This document shows, in pieces, positions 51,631 through 60,122 of a stretch of 64,000 bases of DNA; the stretch's first letter is position 1, and each line of letters begins with the position of its first letter. This stretch comes from Streptomyces himalayensis subsp. himalayensis (GTDB taxonomy: Bacteria; Actinomycetota; Actinomycetes; Streptomycetales; Streptomycetaceae): positions 202,359 through 266,358 of the forward strand of contig NZ_JACEHE010000010.1 in assembly GCF_013778455.1 (NCBI RefSeq). Direction: 5' to 3'. The position numbers were made by a program, and so were the translations under genes. Under the pieces are notes generated by a model. The model did no database searches and had not been told where the DNA came from. It worked only from the letters and a program-made list of their open reading frames with translations.

Positions 51631-52095
51631 ATGTCGCCCGAGACGAAACCGCAAAACCCGGTTACCGTACGTGTGTTCAGCCAACAACTCAGCTCCACGC
51701 CCCGCGGCGCCCGCCTGGCCCGTCGCCTGGTCGCCGAGCGGCTCGACGCGTGGGGCTGGCCGTACGCGTCGGAGCTGAACGAAGCCGTCACGCTGATCAC
51801 GGCCGAACTCGCCGCGAACGCGGTCCGGCACGGGCGCCTGCCGGGACGGGACTTCCGGATCCGGCTGGCGGTGACGGAAGGGACCGTACGGATCGAGGTC
51901 GACGACACGAGAGGGGAGCGGCTGCCTGCGATGTTCCCTGCGGGCGGCGAGGCCGAGGGCGGCCGGGGGCTGGTGCTCGTCGACTCGCTGGCGGACCGGT
52001 GGGGAGTGGACCCGCGTACGGACGGCGTGGGCAAGACCGTCTGGGCGGAGGTCCGGGATCACCGCGTACGGCATGACGACGGCCCGAAAGGGTGA
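51631..52095 (+). CDS. ATP-binding protein, anti-sigma-factor kinase-like
   Basis: This 154-aa protein has a single HATPase_c domain of the RsbW/SpoIIAB-like type: N box ITAELAANAVRHGRL, G1 EVDDTRGERLP and G2 GGRGLVLVDSLADRWG. There is no histidine phosphotransfer domain. It is the third member of the XRE/DUF397 triad and is divergent from it; it may bind or phosphorylate an anti-anti-sigma-like partner. Confidence 0.9.
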   Translation: MSPETKPQNPVTVRVFSQQLSSTPRGARLARRLVAERLDAWGWPYASELNEAVTLITAELAANAVRHGRLPGRDFRIRLAVTEGTVRIEVDDTRGERLPAMFPAGGEAEGGRGLVLVDSLADRWGVDPRTDGVGKTVWAEVRDHRVRHDDGPKG

Positions 52096-52123
52096 GCCCC
52101 GGCGGGTTGCGCCGGGGCTCACC
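52091..52123. terminator. bidirectional terminator
   Basis: Perfect 13-bp arms GGTGAGCCCCGGC (52091-52103) and GCCGGGGCTCACC (52111-52123) flank a 7-base loop between the ATPase stop and the methyltransferase stop. The left arm includes the ATPase stop codon. Confidence 0.85.
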
Positions 52124-52135
52124 TGGGGTGGTGCG

Positions 52136-52882
52136 TCAGCGGTTCATCAGTACGAACACGCCCCACCCGAGGTACTCGCGCTGGTACCTGGCGTGCAGGA
52201 CGGGAGACGTGGCGAGTTCCTCGCGCATCTCGTCGGCCAGCTCGTCGTCGGGGTTGGCGTCGAGCCAGCGGCGGATGTTGAGCCACTGCGCCGCGACGTA
52301 CCGGTCCCAGCTGTCCTGGTCGGCCAGGACCATTTCCACGACGTCGCAGCCCAAGTCCCCGAATTGCTCGAGCAGTTCAGGAAGCGGAAGACACTCGTCC
52401 TTGCGAGACATATGGCATGCCTCGACGGTGGCCTGGTCCAGGGGCTCGCGGCGCCAGTACGGTTCACCGATCAGCATCATGCCGCCGGGGGCGAGGCTGC
52501 GCCGAAGGAGTTCGACCGTGCCCGGCACGCCGAAGCCGATCCAGGTGGCGCCCACGCATGCAGCGATGCCGACCGGATCGTCGGCGACATGGCCCGACGC
52601 GTCCCCGTGCACGAAGCCGACCCGGTCGGCCACGTCCAGTTCGACGGCCCGCGCGCGGGCGGCGCCGATGGAGACGGTGCTGATGTCGACGCCGGTGCCG
52701 GTCACGCCGTGGTCGCGCGCCCAGGTGCACAGCAACTCGCCCTTGCCGCAGGCGAGGTCGAGCATGCTCGTGCCCGGCGATGGGCTGATGGCCTGACCGA
52801 GGATGGCCAGTTTCTCGCTGGTGAACGGGTTGCAGAGGCGATGGCTGCTCTCGCGGATGGTGAAGCTACGTGGCAGATCCAC
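52136..52882 (-). CDS. SAM-dependent methyltransferase
   Basis: This 248-aa class I methyltransferase has motif I MLDLACGKGELLCTWA near residue 40, motif II GVDISTVSIGAARARA and motif III GGMMLIGEPYWRREP. A long C-terminal region follows. The start is GTG at 52882 with AAAGGA upstream. The methyl acceptor is unknown. The 271 bases upstream, to 53153, show no gene. Confidence 0.88.
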   Translation of the reverse strand: MDLPRSFTIRESSHRLCNPFTSEKLAILGQAISPSPGTSMLDLACGKGELLCTWARDHGVTGTGVDISTVSIGAARARAVELDVADRVGFVHGDASGHVADDPVGIAACVGATWIGFGVPGTVELLRRSLAPGGMMLIGEPYWRREPLDQATVEACHMSRKDECLPLPELLEQFGDLGCDVVEMVLADQDSWDRYVAAQWLNIRRWLDANPDDELADEMREELATSPVLHARYQREYLGWGVFVLMNR

Positions 52883-53153
52883 TTCTGGGAGTCCTTTGGT
52901 TCGAAGAGGTCAGAACGGCTGGGGAAGGCGGCCGGTGGAAGCTGGCCGCGATTGCCTGGACCGTCATGAAATGCACCTCTTCGGACGCGCGAACAGCAGG
53001 GACCGGCCGACCGTACGGCCACTGGGATCGTCATGTCCATCTGATTTCGCGTCCTGCGGGAAGGCGCCTTGTCACGACCGTCCCGCGTCCTGGCTGCGCC
53101 GGTACGCCGCCCACCGACACCACACCGCCGCGCGAACGGCCAAAGCAACAGCC

Positions 53154-54569
53154 TCAGGAGGCGCGCGGAGCGAGCCCCGTCGTCGTGAAGGACGCCTGGT
53201 CCCGGGACGTCGTGCCGTCGGTGATCCACCAGTGGGTGGGGTTCTCGCCGTACAGGCCGAACAGGGTGCCGGACGCCCAGTTGAGGATCAACTCGTCCTT
53301 GCCGTCACGGTCGAAGTCGGCGGCACCCGCGGGCCGGGCGTGCCGCCATTTCGCGGGCCCCTTCTGCACTTCGCGCAGGACAGAGGTGCGCTTCTCGCCG
53401 TCGATGAGCGTGGCACCCTCGTACGTGGCGACGAGGACGCCGTCGCGGCCGTCGCCGTCCGGGTCGGCGGCCACGAAACCGCCGGGCCCGTAGTCGGTGC
53501 CCGCACCCTCGGGCACCTCCGGCAGCCGGTACGTGACCGGTGCACCGCCACTGCCCGGGTACACGGCGAGCGATCCGTCGACTTCGGGCGCCTCCGTCTG
53601 GTAGCCGGGCTCGTTATTGCGGCCGCCATCGTCCCCGACGGCCACATCGCGCAGCCCGTCGCCGTCGAAGTCGCCGAACGCGTGGGCGTTGCCGAGGCGT
53701 AGCTGCCTGCCGTTCGCGGACAGGCCGGTGCCGCGGCGGGCCGGGTAGAGGATGCTGCCGGACTGCTCACCGTCGTTCTGTTCGTGGAGCAGCAGGGAGG
53801 TGGCGCGCGGCTCGCCGGACGGATCGATGGCGTCCACGACGAGTTGGCCATCCGACAACGGCAGGCCGGTATCGGTCAGGCCGGTATCGGTGCGCGTCGG
53901 CACGCCGGACCGCGTGAACGGGCCGTACAGCATCACCAGGGACGACCCGTTCTTCGCGAGGCCCGCGAGGTCGTGGTGCCCGTCCCCGTCGAAGTCGCCG
54001 CGCACCAGGGACCGAAGGCCCAGTTTCGATGCGCTCTGCGGCAGCCGTACCGGGGTCGCCCCGGCCCCTGCCGTGGGCCCGCCGGGTCCGCCCCAGGTCA
54101 CGTACGGGGCGGTGCGTGCGTCGACGATCCGCCGGTCCTCGACGCGCTCGCCCATGACGGTCGTGACGAAGTCCGGGAAGCCGTCGCCGTCCAGATCGGC
54201 GACCGTGTCCGGGGCGAGAGGGTTGCTCGCGGCCACGTCGTCCGGCGGATCCGGCAGGCCCAGGTCGCGGCGGTCGTAGACCGTGCGGGTCGAGGAGTCG
54301 AGCCCCTTCGCCGAGCCGTAGAGCACGACGATCCGTTCGCCGCCGGGGACGGGCAGCATGAGGTCGCGGTACCCGTCGCCGTTGATGTCGTCGGGGTCCT
54401 TCGACCCCTTCCCCGGGGCCGGCGCCCGGCTCTCGGCCGGCGAGGTGGGCACTCCGACAGCAGGAGACGGCTCGTGGCCCGTTCCGCTACCGCCGCATCC
54501 GGTGAGAGGTGCGAGCACAACGCAGACGGCGCAGACAGCGAAGGCCGGCAGGGCGGTACGAGACTTCAT
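53154..54569 (-). CDS. FG-GAP/VCBS repeat lipoprotein
   Basis: This 471-aa surface lipoprotein has lipobox LTGC at about residue 25 and six calcium-binding repeats (DINGDGYRD, DLDGDGFPD, DFDGDGHHD, DFDGDGLRD, DPDGDGRDG, DFDRDGKDE). These form an integrin-like beta-propeller that presumably binds an extracellular partner. The ATG at 54569 is preferred over the longer frame because GAGGGTGAGG precedes it and the lipobox sits at a normal distance. Confidence 0.87.
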   Translation of the reverse strand: MKSRTALPAFAVCAVCVVLAPLTGCGGSGTGHEPSPAVGVPTSPAESRAPAPGKGSKDPDDINGDGYRDLMLPVPGGERIVVLYGSAKGLDSSTRTVYDRRDLGLPDPPDDVAASNPLAPDTVADLDGDGFPDFVTTVMGERVEDRRIVDARTAPYVTWGGPGGPTAGAGATPVRLPQSASKLGLRSLVRGDFDGDGHHDLAGLAKNGSSLVMLYGPFTRSGVPTRTDTGLTDTGLPLSDGQLVVDAIDPSGEPRATSLLLHEQNDGEQSGSILYPARRGTGLSANGRQLRLGNAHAFGDFDGDGLRDVAVGDDGGRNNEPGYQTEAPEVDGSLAVYPGSGGAPVTYRLPEVPEGAGTDYGPGGFVAADPDGDGRDGVLVATYEGATLIDGEKRTSVLREVQKGPAKWRHARPAGAADFDRDGKDELILNWASGTLFGLYGENPTHWWITDGTTSRDQASFTTTGLAPRAS

Positions 54570-54678
54570 GCGCCTCACCCTCACATCCCGCGCCGTGCCG
54601 ACTCCAGTGGGAGGGGACGACTGTTGCCCAGTTGCGATCAGAGGAACGGGCGCGCCGGACCGGCCGGACAAGCGCTGG

Positions 54679-54785
54679 TCACACGCGGACCAACGTGTCC
54701 GTGAAGGCGTTGCCGAACACCCCGTGCGGGTCGAGGCGGTCCAGGATGCCGATCGCCTCCGACCACTGTTCATGGGCGTAGGCAG
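54679..54785 (-). pseudogene. 3' remnant of an FAD-linked sugar-lactone oxidase
   Basis: The last 30 codons of a minus-strand frame, ILDRLDPHGVFGNAFTDTLVRV and stop, match the C-terminus of FAD-dependent aldonolactone/cholesterol oxidase-type enzymes. The frame has no such enzyme upstream of it, so only the tail is left. The surrounding 634 bases (54570-55203) contain no complete gene. A stem-loop AGGCGGGC-CAGAA-GCCCGCCT lies at 54974-54994. Confidence 0.5.
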
Positions 54786-54973
54786 CCGGACCACGGTTTC
54801 GGGACGGGCGTGCGGCGCTGCGGGGACGCTGTCCGTGTGGGCGTGATTTCTCGTCGTACCGGCCTGAAAATACGCGTTGCCAGGGCGCGTTGGGTGGAAT
54901 ACGTTGAGCCCGTGACTGCCGGGTCGGCCATGGGCCACGAACGAGTAGGGCACCCGGCCTCGACGTGAGCGCG

Positions 54974-54994
54974 AGGCGGGCCAGAAGCCCGCCT
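54974..54994. terminator. stem-loop in non-coding gap
   Basis: AGGCGGGC (54974-54981) and GCCCGCCT (54987-54994) with a 5-base loop, followed by GCCCCCTTTTCC, fit a rho-independent terminator on the plus strand. No plus-strand gene ends nearby. Confidence 0.4.
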
Positions 54995-55203
54995 GCCCCC
55001 TTTTCCGCGTCGCTGACCAGCGGGTTCCGGGTGCCTGTGAGTGCCTCCGTGAGGCTCACGCGGCAATAGCGAGCATTTCGCCTTCGCCCCGGACCCCTTT
55101 TTCCCGCATCCCCATACCGCCTTCGCGATCGTTCCGTACGGCGGTGATTTCGCCCTGCCCGTGAACCAGGCAGCCCGACCCCGAACCGGAGAAGAAACAG
55201 AGA

Positions 55204-56046
55204 ATGCCGAACGATTTCAACCAGCAGATCATCGAGGAGTTCCGCGCCAACGAAGGGCGCGTCGGTGGATACTTCGAGGGAGCCCGGCTGCTCCTCCTGA
55301 CCACCACCGGAGCGCGGTCCGGCGCCCGGCACACGACCCCCCTCGGCTACCTTCCCGACGGCGGCGAACGGGTCCTGGTCATCGCCTCGGCCGCCGGGGC
55401 GCCGAAGCACCCGGACTGGTTCCACAACATCGTGGCGAATCCGCGCGTCACGGTCGAGGACGGCGTCTTCACGTACGAAGCGGACGCCGTCGTCCTGGAG
55501 GGCGCCGAACGCGACCGTGTCTTCGCCCGCGCGGTCGAGGCGGAACCCGGGTGGGCCGACTACCAGGCGAAGACCACCCGGGTCATCCCCGTCGTGGCGC
55601 TGCAGGCGGTCCCCGGCCCACCGAACCCGAACGCGTCCTCGGTGGGCGCGGCCCTCAAGCTGATCCATGACGCCTTCCGGCGCGAACTCGCCCTGATCAG
55701 AAAGGAGATCACCGAGTCCGGTCCCGGAGGACTGGGCGCCCAGCTCCGGGTGAACTGCCTGACGCTCTGCCAGGGACTGCACATCCACCACACCGGCGAG
55801 GACACCGCGATGTTCCCGTTCCTCGCCGAGCGCCATGCCGAGCTCGCCCCGACGATGGACCGGCTGCACCGGGAACACCAGAAGATCGCGGCGCTCCTCG
55901 CCGACCTGCAGGAGGTCATCTCCCACGAGGACGCGGACCCCCACCGGTTACTCGCCGAGGTGGAGCGGCTCACAGACGAACTCGACGCCCATCTGACCTA
56001 TGAGGAGCAGCAACTGATCCCGATCCTGGACGCGTCGGCCAGCTGA
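55204..56046 (+). CDS. F420-dependent nitroreductase-like domain fused to a hemerythrin domain
   Basis: This 280-aa two-domain protein begins with a Ddn/DUF385-type deazaflavin (F420)-dependent nitroreductase domain (residues 5-135; LLLLTTTGARSGARHTTPLGY). A hemerythrin HHE domain follows at about 145-275, with diiron histidines and acids in KLIHDAFRREL, LCQGLHIHHTGEDTAMFPFL, LHREHQKIAALL and LDAHLTYEEQQLIP. The ATG at 55204 has GGAGAAG upstream. The fusion would couple F420H2-based reduction to oxygen or nitric-oxide binding, but this function is only a suggestion. Confidence 0.9.
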   Translation: MPNDFNQQIIEEFRANEGRVGGYFEGARLLLLTTTGARSGARHTTPLGYLPDGGERVLVIASAAGAPKHPDWFHNIVANPRVTVEDGVFTYEADAVVLEGAERDRVFARAVEAEPGWADYQAKTTRVIPVVALQAVPGPPNPNASSVGAALKLIHDAFRRELALIRKEITESGPGGLGAQLRVNCLTLCQGLHIHHTGEDTAMFPFLAERHAELAPTMDRLHREHQKIAALLADLQEVISHEDADPHRLLAEVERLTDELDAHLTYEEQQLIPILDASAS

Positions 56047-56167
56047 TCTCGGATCCCCGCCACATCGGGTGCCGGTAGTCGGGGCGTCGCCCCGACTAAC
56101 TCGGGCCTGATCGCGCCTACTGGCGCTCGGACGCGCGCGGTGTCATCAGGTGCCCCTGGCCCGTTGC

Positions 56168-56854
56168 TCACAGGGAGGTGAGGGGCCCCTGAGCATGTGT
56201 GGCCTTGGCATCCTGCATCCCCGACAGCCGCCACACGAACGCCATTGCGAGGACGGCGGCAGCGATGTCCAGGACATCAGCCAGGAGCAGGACGGAGACA
56301 GCCTGTTCGATGGCATCCGCTTCCTCGGCCCGACCGTAGGACTGCCCGCCGAACCAGGAGAGCAGCGACGCCGTGATCCAAGCCGCCCACCAGGCGTTCA
56401 CCAACGTCGGGGACGTCCGCCCAGGGCTGCTGGCCCGCCAGATCTCCACGGCGATGCGGTACGGCATCCAAAGGTTGCCCACCGGGACGAACCAGCTGCC
56501 GACCGCCCAGCCGGGCTTGCGGGTGAACCCGTCGAGCGCGAAGACCTCGCCGTTGCGGCGAGCGCGGCTGAACCAGACCAGGAACACGCATGCTGTCACC
56601 ACGAGCAGCAGTAGCTGAGCGCTCCCGGCGCGGCTGTACACCAGTTGTGCCTGATTCCAGTCCAGCAGGGCCGACATCGAAGCGGTGTCGGAGAAGGCGG
56701 GTCCCACCTGACTGCGCGCAGCCAGGCCCGCGTATATGGAGAACAGATCCGCTGCGATCGTGAGGGCAAGTGCGGCGCACACCGCCATTGCAAGGCGACG
56801 AAGCGGGCGGAGAGCGAACAAGCCGAGCACCGGTCCACTGACGCTCGCGGACAT
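56168..56854 (-). CDS. DUF4328 integral membrane protein
   Basis: This 228-aa protein has four or more membrane segments and the DUF4328 landmarks VWFSRARRNGEVFA, GWAVGSWFVPVGNLWMPYRIAVEIWRA and WWAAWITASLLSWFGG. The ATG at 56854 is chosen over the longer frame to 57019, because GGGGG precedes it and the extension is antisense-like. No function is known. Confidence 0.83.
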   Translation of the reverse strand: MSASVSGPVLGLFALRPLRRLAMAVCAALALTIAADLFSIYAGLAARSQVGPAFSDTASMSALLDWNQAQLVYSRAGSAQLLLLVVTACVFLVWFSRARRNGEVFALDGFTRKPGWAVGSWFVPVGNLWMPYRIAVEIWRASSPGRTSPTLVNAWWAAWITASLLSWFGGQSYGRAEEADAIEQAVSVLLLADVLDIAAAVLAMAFVWRLSGMQDAKATHAQGPLTSL

Positions 56855-57072
56855 TCTGTGGCCCCCACGGATGTGTGCGTGACCCGCGGACGTACGGGCG
56901 CCGCATGAAGATACACGAGTCCGGGCCGGCGCCGCCCGGATCGGGATACCGGAGTTCATTCGCTGAACTCTTTGCGTTTGGATGACGCCGCTCTCACCAG
57001 CCTCACGGGCCCCATACACTCCACCGCACCATCAGTCGGCGGTAAGCGCTTGTGGAGCGGAGAACAGAGAGC

Positions 57073-59043
57073 ATGACGGCACGTAATCCCATGGTCCGCA
57101 TGGACGGCGCTCGTGTGGACAGCGCCCGCGTGGACCGGCGGAGCTTCCTCAAGCGCTCCGCCGGTCTCTCGGCGGGGCTGATCGCCGCTCCCACGGCCCT
57201 CGCCTGGGTGCCCGGCCAGCAGGCCCACGCGGCCGAGGCGGCAGCGAACGCGGCAGCGGCCGTACGCGCCTTCGTCGACGACTATCTGACCAACACCGTC
57301 GACAACCTCACCCCCGAGACCAACGCCGCCGTCCGCATCCTCTCCGGAATGCAGCGCCTCTGGGAGACCGGAACCGCCTGGAACAACGGCACCCCGATCG
57401 CCGCCGACGTGCTACGCGCCAACATGCGCTACTCGATCGCGCTCACCGGGCGCCGTACCGACGAAGAGGCCCGGCAGTCCTTCATCTACGACCGCCAGGA
57501 CCAGAGTTACGCGGCCACCGCCGGTCTCGGCCCGCTCACCGAGGTCTACCGGGCCGGGGCCAAGGCCGTCACCAGCATCACCAGCGCCCCCGACGGCACC
57601 CCGGCCGGGAAGGTCAGCGACGGCGTACCCGCGGGTGCGCCCGCCGGTTCCGCCATCGGGGCCGGGGCCCCTGACTCCGAGCTGGGCAAGGTGGTTCAGC
57701 TCGTTCAGACCCTGCGCGGCCCGCACGCCTCCAGCAACCCGGGCAAGTTCGCGTACCAGTACCCGCGGCCCTGGCGGATGACGGAGGACAACGAGGTCGT
57801 CGACACAGGCGCCACGGACGCCTTCGGCCTCCCCGTCTACAAGTCCGACGTGGTCGTCGCCCCGCAGCTGCTCCGCCAGCGCAGCACCGCCCCCGCCGAG
57901 GACGGCGGTTACCCCAGCGGCCACACCAACGCCCTCTACCTGGCCGCCCTGGCCCTCGCGTACGCGATACCCGAGCGGTTCCAGGAGCTGGTGGCCCACG
58001 CGTCCGCGGCGAGCCACACTCGGATCCTCTCCGGCATGCACTCCGCCCTCGACGTCATGGGCGGCCGCATCCTCGCCACGGCACTCGCCGCGGCCGCGCT
58101 GTACGACCCGGCCAACGCCGAGCTCAAGGCCGCGGCACGGCAGCAGGCAGCCTCATACCTCCAGGCCAAGACCGGCACCACGGCCGACACGCTGTACGCC
58201 TACGCGCACTCGGCGGGCACCGACACCGACCCCTACGCGGACCGGGCCGCCAACAAGCGCGCGGTCACCCCGCGGCTGACGTACATCCTGCCCAGGCGCG
58301 GCATCACGAACGTCCCGATGACCGCGCCGAAGGGTGCCGAGGTGCTCATCGAGACCCGGCTGCCCTACCTCACCGCCGAGCAGCGCCGCGAGGTCCTCCG
58401 CACCACCGCCCTGGCCTCCGGGTACGCCCTGCTGGACGGCCCCGAGCAGTGGGGACGGCTCGACCTCTTCGCCGCGGCGGACGGTTACGGCGCCTTCGAC
58501 GGCGAGGTGCGCGTGGACATGGACGCCTCCCAGGGCGGTTTCCATGCGGCCGACGCCTGGCGCAACGACATCGAAGGGCCTGGCTCCCTCACCAAGCTCG
58601 GCACGGGGTCCCTGACCCTGGCGGGCACCAACCGCTACACCGGCGGTACGTCCGTGGAGGCCGGCACCCTCGTCGCCGCATCCCCGGCCGCTCTCGGCGC
58701 GGGCGACGTCCGGGTCCTCGGCGGCTCCCTCCGGCTGACGGCCATGGACGGTGCCCGGGTGCGCGGCAGCTACGGCCAGTCCTCCGGCGCGACGCTCACC
58801 GTGGCGGTCGGCGACTGCGGCCGCCCTGCCCTGACCGTCTCCGGCGCGGCGGTCCTCGGCCGGGGCAGCGTCCTGCACCTCCAGGTCGAGGGTTCTCCCG
58901 CCGTGGGCACCGTCGTCCAGGTCCTCCGAGCCGGCGGCGGCCTGCGCGGCAGGTTCGGCACCATCACCGTCCGGGCGGAGGGCGGTACGTACGAGGCTGT
59001 CCCCTCGTACTCCGCGAACGGGCTGTCCGTACGCCTGAAGTGA
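57073..59043 (+). CDS. Tat-exported PAP2/haloperoxidase-type protein with beta-strand repeat tail
   Basis: This 656-aa protein begins with a Tat signal (DRRSFLKRSAGLSAGL). Residues 60-400 are a PAP2/vanadium-haloperoxidase-like domain with GGYPSGHTN (about 283-291) and SHTRILSGMHSALDVMGGR, the two phosphate/vanadate-binding blocks. The C-terminus (about 500-656) contains an autotransporter-associated repeat GSLTKLGTGSLTLAGTN and repeated beta-strand segments. The same repeat type occurs in the protein at 25047-27185. The GTG at 57052 is an alternative start. Confidence 0.86.
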   Translation: MTARNPMVRMDGARVDSARVDRRSFLKRSAGLSAGLIAAPTALAWVPGQQAHAAEAAANAAAAVRAFVDDYLTNTVDNLTPETNAAVRILSGMQRLWETGTAWNNGTPIAADVLRANMRYSIALTGRRTDEEARQSFIYDRQDQSYAATAGLGPLTEVYRAGAKAVTSITSAPDGTPAGKVSDGVPAGAPAGSAIGAGAPDSELGKVVQLVQTLRGPHASSNPGKFAYQYPRPWRMTEDNEVVDTGATDAFGLPVYKSDVVVAPQLLRQRSTAPAEDGGYPSGHTNALYLAALALAYAIPERFQELVAHASAASHTRILSGMHSALDVMGGRILATALAAAALYDPANAELKAAARQQAASYLQAKTGTTADTLYAYAHSAGTDTDPYADRAANKRAVTPRLTYILPRRGITNVPMTAPKGAEVLIETRLPYLTAEQRREVLRTTALASGYALLDGPEQWGRLDLFAAADGYGAFDGEVRVDMDASQGGFHAADAWRNDIEGPGSLTKLGTGSLTLAGTNRYTGGTSVEAGTLVAASPAALGAGDVRVLGGSLRLTAMDGARVRGSYGQSSGATLTVAVGDCGRPALTVSGAAVLGRGSVLHLQVEGSPAVGTVVQVLRAGGGLRGRFGTITVRAEGGTYEAVPSYSANGLSVRLK

Positions 59044-59077
59044 CCTGAGAAGAGACGGGAACCGGAGCGCGCCTTCG

Positions 59078-59953
59078 TCACAGGTGGCGGAGGAGTGTGT
59101 GCAGAGCCGGGTTGTCGTTGTTCCTGCGCCACACCAGGTCGAGTTCCACAGGCTCGGGTATGGGTAGTTCGACCGGCTTGAAGACGATATCGGCATACCG
59201 CAGCTGCGCGGCGGCCTCGGGGACCAGAGCCACCCCGAGGCCCCAGTTGACGAGGGCCAGGATGCTGTGGACCTGGCTCAGATACTGGGAGTAGACGGGC
59301 GTGACGTGGGCGGTCCGGAAGATGCTGATGAGCAGTTCGTGGAAGTAGCGGGCTTCCGTGGGTGAGTACATCAGCAGCTCCTGACCGTGGAAGTCCGCGA
59401 TCCGGAGCGCTCCCTCGCGCGCCGTCAGTGCGTGCCCCGCCGGCAGGGCGGCGAGCAGCTGTTCCCGTACGGCGGGTCTGGTCCGCAGATCCGGGCCGGT
59501 GACCGAGGGCCGGATGAGCCCCAGGTCCAGGCTGTTGTCCGCGAGTGCCGCCAGCTGGTCGCGGGTGACCATCTCGCGCAGGACGATCTCCGCTAGGGGC
59601 ACGGCCTCGCGGGCCGTGCGCAGAAGCGTGCCGAGCATGGAGTGGGCGCTTGCGGCGGTGAATCCGATGGTGATGCTGCCCGCTTCTCCCGTCGAGACCT
59701 GCCGGACGGCGAGGGCGGCGTTCTCGGACTGGCGCAGGATGCCCCGGGCCTCGATCAGGAAGGCCCGCCCCGCGGGCGTCAGCCGTACCGACTTGTTCGT
59801 ACGGTTGAGGAGCTGGACACCGAGGTCGTTCTCCAGCTGCCGGATCTGCCGGCTCAGCGGGGGCTGCGTCATCCGGAGCCGCTCGGCCGCACGTGTGAAG
59901 TGCAGCTCTTCTGCAACGGCCACGAAACTCGTCAGTTGCGCGAGTGTGAACAA
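59078..59953 (-). CDS. LysR family transcriptional regulator
   Basis: This 291-aa LysR regulator has an N-terminal winged helix-turn-helix (FTRAAERLRMTQPPLSRQIRQLENDLG at about 19-45) and a periplasmic-binding-type effector domain. The start is TTG at 59953, supported by GGGAGAGC 4 bases upstream. It is divergent from the dehydratase gene, with 169 bases between, so it probably senses a sugar acid and controls the operon. Confidence 0.92.
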   Translation of the reverse strand: MFTLAQLTSFVAVAEELHFTRAAERLRMTQPPLSRQIRQLENDLGVQLLNRTNKSVRLTPAGRAFLIEARGILRQSENAALAVRQVSTGEAGSITIGFTAASAHSMLGTLLRTAREAVPLAEIVLREMVTRDQLAALADNSLDLGLIRPSVTGPDLRTRPAVREQLLAALPAGHALTAREGALRIADFHGQELLMYSPTEARYFHELLISIFRTAHVTPVYSQYLSQVHSILALVNWGLGVALVPEAAAQLRYADIVFKPVELPIPEPVELDLVWRRNNDNPALHTLLRHL

Positions 59954-60122
59954 CGATGCTCTCCCGGTATCAGTGCATGCAAAATTTGAGTTAGACGTGA
60001 ATCTTCCGGCGCCTTAGCTTCAAGGGCAACGGCTGAGCGGGATGCTCCGGCCGGCACCGCGAGGGGCCTTCTGGACAGGCCCGTCGCCATCCACCCATCC
60101 CAGGCACCGGAGCTCTCCAGTG

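Noticed and set aside
52900..53702. Plus-strand frames next to the FG-GAP gene
   Set aside because: Their only repeated patterns are complements of the calcium-binding repeats.
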